From: Planktothrix sp. FACHB-1365
GTDB lineage: Bacteria > Cyanobacteriota > Cyanobacteriia > Cyanobacteriales > Microcoleaceae
Reading direction: 5' to 3'
NCBI RefSeq assembly: GCF_014697575.1
Contig: NZ_JACJSC010000001.1
Location: forward strand, 682,001-746,000
Length of the DNA: 64,000 bases
Both the position numbers and the translations under genes were made by a program. Under the pieces are notes generated by a model. The model worked only from the letters and a program-made list of their open reading frames with translations. It had not been told where the DNA came from and searched no databases. The stretch's first letter is position 1. The number at the start of each line of letters is the position of its first letter. Below, one piece after another: positions 56,876-64,000 of the stretch.

Positions 56876-59800
56876 ATGTTAAACACATCTAGTTCTTACC
56901 AAATTGTAGAAAAGATTTATGAAAGTAACAACTCCTTAATTTATCGAGGTTATCGTGTTGCTGATTATCAACCTGTAATTCTCAAAATGTTAAAAGATGC
57001 CTATCCCTCCCCGAAACGGGTGGCTTGGTTTAAACGAGAATATGAAGTTACCTATCAATTAAATTTACCAGGCGTTATTAAGGTTTATAGCTTGGAAACC
57101 ATTAATAATAACCTAACGATTATCTTAGAAGATTTTGGCGGTGATTCTCTAACCTTATTAGGATTAGCCGGACAATTAGAGTTAGAAGATTTTCTGAAAT
57201 TAGCGATTTCAATTACAGAAATTTTAGGACAAATTCATGCTCATCATATTATTCATAAAGATATTAATCCCAGTAATATTGTTTTCAGTCCTCTGCTGGG
57301 ACAGATTAAAATTATTGATTTCGGGATTTCAACGGTTCTTTCTCAAGAAAATCTAACCTTTCAAAACCCAGAAATTTTAGAGGGCACACTCTTTTATATT
57401 TCCCCCGAACAAACTGGACGGATGAACCGTTTAATCGATTATCGAACAGATTATTATTCTCTGGGTATTACCTTTTATAAATTATTAACCGGACAGTTAC
57501 CCTTTGATGGAAACGATGCTTTAGAATTAGTTCATTGTCATATTGCCAAAGAACCGCCTTCTCTTCAGTCAATTAAACCCACAATTCCCACTGCATTATC
57601 GAATATTATTTTAAAGTTAATGCGAAAAAATGCAGAGGAACGTTATCAATCTGCTTGGGGATTAAAAGCTGATTTAGAACAATGTTTATCTCAACTGCAA
57701 ACCCAAGGAGAAATTACCGTTTTTCCCCTGGGACAACAAGACTTTTCTCAGCAATTAACCTTACCTCAAAAATTATATGGTCGAGAACGAGAAGTTGAAA
57801 CCTTATTAACAACATTTCAGCGAGTTATTGGTAACAATCAAAACCTCTCTTTAGATTTAAACGCAGAAATAATTCTGGTCACGGGTTATGCAGGAACTGG
57901 AAAATCGGCTTTAGTTCGAGAAATTTATAAACCGATTACAACTCAACGGGGATATTTTATTTCAGGAAAGTTTGATCAATATCAATGTCATCTTCCTTAC
58001 TTTGCTTTTTCCCAAGCCTTTAACGAATTTTGTCATCAGTTATTGAGTGAATCTGAACGAAGTTTATCTCAATGGCGAGAAGCTATTTTAACGGTGGTGG
58101 GAAGCAATGGCAGGGTTTTAATTGATTTAATTCCCAATTTAGAATTAGTCATCGGTCAACAACCTCCTGTTGCCCAAGTTGGTTTCCAGGAAGCCGAAAA
58201 TAGATTAAAAATTCTATTTAGGAAATTTGTAGAAACTATTTGTAAATCTCAACATCCGTTAGTCTTATTTTTAGATGATTTACAATGGTCTGACCGAGCT
58301 TCATTAAACTTTTTACAATTGCTCGTTTGTGAAGCCCATATTCAATATTTATTTATTATTGCAGCCTATCGAGAAAATGAAATTGATGAAACTCATCCTT
58401 TTAATCTTACCTTAAGAAAAATTCAAGCTGAACGGGGAGAAATTGCCAGAATTCATCTCACAAATTTAAGTCAATTTGATATTAATCTGTTAATTTCAGA
58501 AACTTTAAACTGTTCTTTAGATAAAATTAAAAATTTGGGTAAATTAGTCTATGATAAAACCTATGGCAATGCTTTTTTTGTGCGAGAGTTTTTTAAAAAA
58601 ATTTATCAAGAAAATTTATTAAAATTTGATCCCGTTCATCATCAATGGACATTTGATCTTGAAAGTATTCAAAAACAAACTAAAACTGATAATGTAGTTG
58701 AACTGATGGTCGATAAAATTTGCCATTTATCACCCTCAACCCAAACTTTATTAAAACTGGCATCTTGTATCGGTCATTCCTTTGATTTATGGACATTATC
58801 ACGCATTGCTCAACGTTCTCCCTATCAAACGTTAGCAAGTTTATGGAATGCGCTACAGGAAGATTTAGTTTTTCCACTTAATTTTCATTATAAATTATTT
58901 TTAAACGAAGTTATTAATTTACAAGAGCCGTTAGATGTAGAATCGGATTTAACATTAGATGTAGCCTGCAATTTACAAGATCAATTTGCTCAAGACGTTC
59001 AACTTCAGTTTCAACATGACCGCATTCAACAAGCTGCTTATTCTCTTCTCGATGAATTTCAACGACAAGAAACCCATTTAAAAATCGGGCGATTATTACG
59101 ATTAACCATTCCTGCTGAACATTTAGAAGAGCATTTTTTTAATATTGTTAATCACAATAATCAAGGTTTAAATTTAATTCTGGATTCTGAAGAAAGAATT
59201 CAGCTTGCTGAATTGAACTGCAAAGCTGGCCAAAAAGCTCAAGCTTCTGCGGCTTATCCTCTCGCCATCAGCTATTTTAATATCGGGTTAAATTTTTTAC
59301 CTGAAAAGAGTTGGGAAACCCATTATAATTTAACGTTTAATCTTTACCAATCTTTAGCTCAAGTTACCTATCTGAATACGGATTTTGAGACAGCACAACA
59401 GTATTTAAACAAACTTTTAGACCAAGCCAAAACAACCGTAGACACCGCGAAAATTCTCAAAATTCAGATTTTAATGAATATTGCTCAACATCACATGGAT
59501 AAAGCCATTGAAACCGGATTACAAACCTTAAACTGTTTAGGAATTGAATGGTTAAATAGCCCTCCAGAGTTATACCCCATTGCAACGTTAGAACAACTGC
59601 CGTTGATGACCGATGAAAAGCATAAAATGGCTTTGGAAATTTTAATTACTTTATTTGCGCCTTGTATTGTTTCCAAACCGCAATTATTACCACAACTTGC
59701 CTTTACAATGGTGCATCTTTGCCAAGAATCGGGTCATTGTGACCGGGCTGCTTTTGCTTATAGTTTTTATGGAATGTTATTGTGTGGGTTTTTATCAAAT

Positions 59801-60145
59801 CTTGACTCCGGTTATCAATTGGGTCAATTTGCTTTACGGCTTTTAAAACAATTTGAAGTTTCCGATGTTAATTGTAAAGTTCATGATTTATTTAATGTTT
59901 TTATTCGTCATTGGAAAGAACCAGCCCGCAATATGGTAGAAGCCCTCGAACAAAATATTCAAAGGGCTTTAGAAACGGGCAATACTGAATATGCTTGTTA
60001 TTCCTCTCTCAACTATTGTGCTAATCTTTTTTTAGTCGGAGAACCCTTAGAATCCGTTCAACAAAAACATGGACAGCAATTCAAGAATATGAAAAAGCGG
60101 TTCAAGGAGCAAAATCTCAAGGAGTTTTACAAGAAGAAGGGTTAA
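56876..60145 (+). CDS. 5' part of a frameshifted kinase-AAA-GAF-histidine-kinase gene
   Basis: 1089 residues. Residues ~10-275 are a Ser/Thr-kinase-like domain (HKDINPSNI 127-135, DFG 148-150, GTLFYISPEQTGRMNR). The glycine loop is degenerate (SNNSLIYRGY), as in this family. Then a large STAND/AAA ATPase with Walker A GYAGTGKSALV near 340 and Walker B LVLFLDDLQWSD. TPR-like helices follow. Homologues continue through a long helical region into GAF and histidine kinase domains. Here the frame ends in a lysine-rich, non-family tail from about residue 1063, and the expected continuation appears in another frame at ~60067. A single gene broken by mutation. Confidence 0.88.
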   Translation: MLNTSSSYQIVEKIYESNNSLIYRGYRVADYQPVILKMLKDAYPSPKRVAWFKREYEVTYQLNLPGVIKVYSLETINNNLTIILEDFGGDSLTLLGLAGQLELEDFLKLAISITEILGQIHAHHIIHKDINPSNIVFSPLLGQIKIIDFGISTVLSQENLTFQNPEILEGTLFYISPEQTGRMNRLIDYRTDYYSLGITFYKLLTGQLPFDGNDALELVHCHIAKEPPSLQSIKPTIPTALSNIILKLMRKNAEERYQSAWGLKADLEQCLSQLQTQGEITVFPLGQQDFSQQLTLPQKLYGREREVETLLTTFQRVIGNNQNLSLDLNAEIILVTGYAGTGKSALVREIYKPITTQRGYFISGKFDQYQCHLPYFAFSQAFNEFCHQLLSESERSLSQWREAILTVVGSNGRVLIDLIPNLELVIGQQPPVAQVGFQEAENRLKILFRKFVETICKSQHPLVLFLDDLQWSDRASLNFLQLLVCEAHIQYLFIIAAYRENEIDETHPFNLTLRKIQAERGEIARIHLTNLSQFDINLLISETLNCSLDKIKNLGKLVYDKTYGNAFFVREFFKKIYQENLLKFDPVHHQWTFDLESIQKQTKTDNVVELMVDKICHLSPSTQTLLKLASCIGHSFDLWTLSRIAQRSPYQTLASLWNALQEDLVFPLNFHYKLFLNEVINLQEPLDVESDLTLDVACNLQDQFAQDVQLQFQHDRIQQAAYSLLDEFQRQETHLKIGRLLRLTIPAEHLEEHFFNIVNHNNQGLNLILDSEERIQLAELNCKAGQKAQASAAYPLAISYFNIGLNFLPEKSWETHYNLTFNLYQSLAQVTYLNTDFETAQQYLNKLLDQAKTTVDTAKILKIQILMNIAQHHMDKAIETGLQTLNCLGIEWLNSPPELYPIATLEQLPLMTDEKHKMALEILITLFAPCIVSKPQLLPQLAFTMVHLCQESGHCDRAAFAYSFYGMLLCGFLSNLDSGYQLGQFALRLLKQFEVSDVNCKVHDLFNVFIRHWKEPARNMVEALEQNIQRALETGNTEYACYSSLNYCANLFLVGEPLESVQQKHGQQFKNMKKRFKEQNLKEFYKKKG

Positions 60146-60183
60146 TTTATGAACGAGCTAGTGAATTTTATAGGCAGCAAGGA

Positions 60184-62451
60184 ATGGAAGAAATTGCTCA
60201 ATTATATTTAACAAAAGCCCATTATGCTTATGTTCGTTGGCAAGCCGTCGCTAAAGTTAAGGATTTAGAGACAAAATATCCTCATTTAATTGTACAACGC
60301 GATGGCGTAGCCGCCGCCTGTCGGCATCGCATTATTGCTGAATCGAGTAGTAGCTTATCTCAAACCACAGGACAAACCAGTTCATTAAATTTAGATTTAA
60401 CCAGCATCTTGAAAGCATCCCAAGCGCTTTCTGAGGAAATTGTTTTAGAGAAATTATTAGATAAGTTAATGAAAATTGTTTTAGAAAATGCTGGAGCCGA
60501 ACTAGGCTATCTAATTTTACCGGATAATTTTTTATCGGGAAAAAGTTATGAACAAACTTCTAAAATTAAATGGGTTATTGAAGCAACGGGCAGTTTAAAA
60601 AATAATCAAGTCAGTATTTTTCAATCTATTCCTATTGAATCCGATTCTAATTCATTAAATACAGAAAATTTGCCTAAAACCTTGATTAATTATGTGATTC
60701 ATAAACAAGAAAGTTTAGTTTTAGATCATGCAGTTGAAGCCGAAAATTTTAGGTATGATCCCTATATTATTCTGAATAAACCTAAATCAATTCTTATTAC
60801 TCCCCTCCTTTATCAAGGGAAACTGAAAGGAATACTCTATTTAGAAAATAACTTAATTATGGGGGCGTTTACTTCCGAAAGATTGCAGCTTTTAAATGGG
60901 TTATCAGCCCAAATCGCTATTTCTTTAGAAAATGCCAGTTTATACAATCATTTAGAACACAAAGTTCAGGAACGAACCCAAGAATTAGAACAGGAAATTA
61001 GAGAACGAAAAAAAGCCGAGGAAGCCGCCCAATCAGCAAACCAAGCCAAAAGCTTATTTTTGGCAAATATGAGCCATGAACTGAGAACTCCTCTGAATAG
61101 TATTTTAGGATTTACTCAATTAATGAATCGCAGTCCCAATTTATCACCTACAGATCGAGAAAATTTAGGAATTGTGAGCCGAAGCGGTGAACATTTATTA
61201 AGCTTAATTAACAATATCTTAGATTTATCTAAAATAGAAGCAAATCGTCTAACAATCAATTTAAGTAATATTGATCTTTATCGTTTATTAGACGATTTAG
61301 AAGAAATGTTTCAACTCAAAGCTGATGATAAAAAGCTACAACTGATTTTTGAGCGTTCTGCGGATATTCCTCAATATATTCAAACCGATGCTCTCAAATT
61401 AAGGCAAGTCTTGATTAATTTACTCAATAATGCTTTAAAATTTACTCAAGAGGGGGGTGTTTCCGTTAGAGTCGGGCGGGTACAAAAAGTAAACACAGAA
61501 AATCAGTCTTGCTGTTTTCTGCGGTGGGAGGTTGAGGATACAGGCTGTGGGATTGCAAGGTCAGAATTACAACATTTATTCAAAGCCTTTGTACAAACTC
61601 AAAGCGGTCAACAATCTCAAGAAGGAACCGGTTTAGGATTATCCATTAGTCATCAGTTTATTCAATTAATGGGAGGAGAACTTACAGTTAGTAGTAAATT
61701 AGGAGAAGGTACACTTTTTCAGTTTGATATTCCAGTGAACATTGTCAATGCCAATGATATTCTAACATCCTCTCCTAGTCGCAAAATTATTGCCCTAGAA
61801 CCCAATCAAAATCCTTATCGAATTTTGGTTGTGGATGATAAATGGAGTAATCGTCAATTGTTAATTCGACTTCTAAATCCTTTGGGATTTGAACTACAAG
61901 AAGCCATTCAAGGTCAAGAAGCGATTGAAATTTGGGAGACTTGGGAACCTCACTTAATTTGGATGGATATGCGAATGCCTGTGATGGATGGTTATGAAGC
62001 TACAAAACAGATTAAATTAACTACAAAAGGTCAGGCTACCATCGTTATTGCCTTAACCGCGAGTACCTTAGAAGAGGAACGAGCCGTTGCTTTATCCGCA
62101 GGCTGTGATGATTTTGTGCGAAAACCCTTTCGAGATCAAATCATTTTAGAAAAGCTGGCTCAACATCTGGGAGTACGCTATGTGTATGAACAAGATGTGG
62201 TATCAGCCCCGGCTTTTACAGAAACCCCCCTAACGGAACTGAAGCCAACAACTTTAGCTTCCCTATCGTTAGAATGGTTAACTCAACTTCATCAAGCTGC
62301 GAAAGCTGTCAATGCCAAGCAAATCTTGAAGTTAATTGACCAACTCCCCCCGAATCAAACCTTAATTATCAATGCTCTGCGAACTAAAATCAATCAATTT
62401 GCATTTGAAGAGATTGTAGAACTAACCGCAAAAGCATTAACTAATCACTGA
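60184..62451 (+). CDS. 3' part of the same gene: GAF - histidine kinase - receiver
   Basis: 755 residues from the first Met, but the frame reads back to ~60064 (TWTAIQEYEKAVQGAKS). Residues 1-40 match the pre-GAF segment (LYLTKAHYAYVRWQAVAKV). GAF covers ~70-240. HisKA has phospho-acceptor His in ANMSHELRTPLNSI (about residue 298). The ATPase shows NLLNNALKFTQEG, DTGCGIA and GTGLGLSIS. The C-terminal receiver has LVVDDK, IWMDMRMPVMDG and RKPF. A dispersed repeat (60299-60330) encodes RDGVAAACRHRI inside the linker. Without the frameshift the whole would be ~1850 residues, shorter than usual. Confidence 0.88.
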   Translation: MEEIAQLYLTKAHYAYVRWQAVAKVKDLETKYPHLIVQRDGVAAACRHRIIAESSSSLSQTTGQTSSLNLDLTSILKASQALSEEIVLEKLLDKLMKIVLENAGAELGYLILPDNFLSGKSYEQTSKIKWVIEATGSLKNNQVSIFQSIPIESDSNSLNTENLPKTLINYVIHKQESLVLDHAVEAENFRYDPYIILNKPKSILITPLLYQGKLKGILYLENNLIMGAFTSERLQLLNGLSAQIAISLENASLYNHLEHKVQERTQELEQEIRERKKAEEAAQSANQAKSLFLANMSHELRTPLNSILGFTQLMNRSPNLSPTDRENLGIVSRSGEHLLSLINNILDLSKIEANRLTINLSNIDLYRLLDDLEEMFQLKADDKKLQLIFERSADIPQYIQTDALKLRQVLINLLNNALKFTQEGGVSVRVGRVQKVNTENQSCCFLRWEVEDTGCGIARSELQHLFKAFVQTQSGQQSQEGTGLGLSISHQFIQLMGGELTVSSKLGEGTLFQFDIPVNIVNANDILTSSPSRKIIALEPNQNPYRILVVDDKWSNRQLLIRLLNPLGFELQEAIQGQEAIEIWETWEPHLIWMDMRMPVMDGYEATKQIKLTTKGQATIVIALTASTLEEERAVALSAGCDDFVRKPFRDQIILEKLAQHLGVRYVYEQDVVSAPAFTETPLTELKPTTLASLSLEWLTQLHQAAKAVNAKQILKLIDQLPPNQTLIINALRTKINQFAFEEIVELTAKALTNH

Positions 62452-62515
62452 TAACTGATAACTGGTACAGACGTGCCATGGCACGTCTCTACTGATAACT
62501 GATAACTGATCACTG
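62447..62515. repeat. TGATAACTG repeats around a 20-bp palindrome, copy 2
   Basis: The same composite as at 23084-23178. The palindrome is at 62469-62488 (AGACGTGCCATGG...). It forms the whole spacer between the broken kinase gene and the GGDEF-EAL gene and touches both. Confidence 0.85.
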
Positions 62516-64000
62516 ATGAATGACGCTCAACCCGATAACCCACTGGCTAATATTTTGATTGTGGATGATACCCCTGATAACTTATATCTGTTGTCAGCAA
62601 TGTTAACAGAACAACGGTATGATGTGCGCTGCGTAATTAATGGTTCTGCTGCCCTAATGGGGGCAATTGCTGACCCACCCGATTTAATTTTATTAGATAT
62701 TCGTATGCCTCAAATGAGTGGGTACGATGTTTGTAAGCAATTAAAATCCTCAGAACGTACCCGTGATATTCCGGTGATTTTTTTAAGTGCTTTAAACGAA
62801 GTTTTTGATAAAATTCAAGCTTTTGAAGTCGGTGGTGTAGACTATATTACAAAACCTTTTGAAATTCGAGAAGTCTTAGCAAGAATTAAAAATCAACTCA
62901 ATTTACAGGCGGCAAAATCCCAAATTCAGCAGTTAAATACAGAACTAGAACAACGGGTCAAAGAACGTACCAGGGAACTAGAACGAGCCAATTTACGATT
63001 GCTACACATGGCATCCCATGATGCCCTCACGGGTTTACCCAATCGAGTATTTTTTATGGAACGGTTGATGGCTGTTTTAGCTTATACTCACACCCATCCT
63101 GATTCTCAATTTGCGGTTTTATTTCTCGATTGTGATGACTTCAAAATGGTGAATGATTCTTTAGGTCATTTAGCTGGAGATCAATTGTTAAAAGCTGTAG
63201 CAAGGCGATTATTGGCTTGTATTCATCCCAATTATACCTTAGCTCGATTTGAAGGGGATGAATTTACGGTTTTGTTAGAACAAATTCAATCTGTTGATGA
63301 AGCCACCTTCTTAGCCCAAGCTATTCAACACGCTTTAAGCCAGCCTTTTTTACTGTATCAACACGAAGTTTTTATTAATACCAGTATTGGCATTGTTTTA
63401 GGAACCGTCGATTATCAACAGCCGGAACATTTACTCCGAGATGCAGATACAGCCATGTATCAAGCTAAAGCATTAGGAAAAGCCCGTTATGAAGTGTTTA
63501 ATCGGGAAATGCACACCCGTGCCTTAACTCGTTTACAGTTAGAAAATGACCTGAGACGAGCCATTGAACGCCAGGAATTTATGGTTTTTTATCAACCTAT
63601 TATCTGCTTATCCACAGGTCAAATTAGTAGTTTAGAAGCTTTAGTTCGTTGGAAACATCCTCAACGGGGATTAGTTCGACCTGATCATTTTATTCCGATT
63701 GCAGAAACAACAGGTTTAATTATTCCTTTGGGATTATGGGTTTTAGAACAAGCTTGTCGTCAATTAAAGTCTTGGCAAGAACAAGCCCTACAACGCCAAG
63801 AGGTTTTTGATATCAGCATCAGTGTTAATTTATCTGTCAAACAATTTTCTCAACCCGGTTTAATCGAATACATTGATCAAATTCTCGCCCGTGTCGATTT
63901 AGATAGTAAAATTTTAAAATTAGAAATTACTGAAAGTGCAATTATGGATAATCCCAAATTAGCATCCGAGTTATTTGAACAACTGAAATTGCGTCAAATT
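62516..64000 (+). CDS. Receiver - GGDEF - EAL protein, 3' end beyond window
   Basis: Cyclic-di-GMP signalling protein with 495 codons in the window. The N-terminal receiver has ILIVDDTPDN, the phospho-acceptor Asp in LILLDIRMPQMSG and TKPF. A coiled coil (LNTELEQRVKERTRELERAN) leads to the diguanylate cyclase domain with RFEGDEFTVLL, an EGDEF variant. The EAL phosphodiesterase domain starts at FMVFYQPIICL with EALVRWKHPQRG, ISVNLSVKQFSQ and LEITESAIMDN. It runs off the right edge mid-domain. Start ATG 62516 directly follows the repeat spacer. Likely paired with the upstream kinase. Confidence 0.93.
   Translation, partial: MNDAQPDNPLANILIVDDTPDNLYLLSAMLTEQRYDVRCVINGSAALMGAIADPPDLILLDIRMPQMSGYDVCKQLKSSERTRDIPVIFLSALNEVFDKIQAFEVGGVDYITKPFEIREVLARIKNQLNLQAAKSQIQQLNTELEQRVKERTRELERANLRLLHMASHDALTGLPNRVFFMERLMAVLAYTHTHPDSQFAVLFLDCDDFKMVNDSLGHLAGDQLLKAVARRLLACIHPNYTLARFEGDEFTVLLEQIQSVDEATFLAQAIQHALSQPFLLYQHEVFINTSIGIVLGTVDYQQPEHLLRDADTAMYQAKALGKARYEVFNREMHTRALTRLQLENDLRRAIERQEFMVFYQPIICLSTGQISSLEALVRWKHPQRGLVRPDHFIPIAETTGLIIPLGLWVLEQACRQLKSWQEQALQRQEVFDISISVNLSVKQFSQPGLIEYIDQILARVDLDSKILKLEITESAIMDNPKLASELFEQLKLRQI

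Overview
The window comes from a cyanobacterial chromosome. Evidence includes long-form ferredoxin-NADP reductase (petH) with a phycobilisome-linker-like N-terminus, ferredoxin-dependent sulfite reductase, a CRR7-like NDH-1 protein, a GUN4-domain protein, frequent GCGATCGC (HIP1-type) octamers, RTX/Calx-beta surface proteins, many TPR/WD40/kinase genes and several families of short dispersed palindromes. Low GC, the repeat families and the gene set suggest a filamentous Oscillatoriales-type genome (Planktothrix-like). That placement is inference, not a demonstrated match. No tRNA, rRNA, CRISPR array or complete insertion sequence was seen.

Layout. 1-6.9 kb: partial sulfite reductase (sir), CRR7-like gene, DUF2854 gene, a response regulator/histidine kinase pair followed by a duplicated PepSY-like membrane protein, and a Uma2-type gene. 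7-18.3 kb: housekeeping block with dxs, DUF924, bacteriohemerythrin, leuS, a TPR protein, a TauE/SafE permease, petH and a GDSL-type hydrolase. 18.4-25.4 kb: a 1449-residue RTX/Calx-beta/beta-helix protein and pnp. 25.8-26.6 kb: a small graveyard of toxin-antitoxin genes, with two intact antitoxins whose PIN toxins are cut down to 18-23 codons and a truncated DUF4926 gene.

26.8-40.8 kb is the accessory signalling region: a coiled-coil/TPR/seven-bladed WD40 protein, a beta-flower-like protein, an FHA-winged-helix regulator, a membrane Ser/Thr kinase, a SUMF1-fold protein lacking the catalytic cysteine pair, a lone sugar-type binding lipoprotein, an IS630-like HTH protein coupled to a 57-residue zinc-ribbon/membrane peptide, an 83-bp tandem array, an RTX protein, an ECF-type sigma factor and an HTH/TPR protein. 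Upstream of the FHA-winged-helix gene and the HTH/TPR gene (8.4 kb apart) lies the same ~54-bp element with conserved internal spacing. This suggests that the two divergent promoter regions share a regulator. It is the best candidate here for an undescribed signalling system.

41-56.5 kb: GRDP-like gene, SNF2 helicase plus SWIM-finger partner, an iron-binding protein (futA) with a readable promoter overlapped by a Fur-like dyad, YraN, queA, a pseudo-caspase with both catalytic residues replaced, GUN4, LprI-like, msrA, a 518-residue unknown and a fructosamine-kinase-family gene. 56.9-64 kb: a giant kinase/AAA/GAF/histidine-kinase/receiver gene broken by a frameshift and probable internal deletion, then a receiver-GGDEF-EAL gene running off the right edge.
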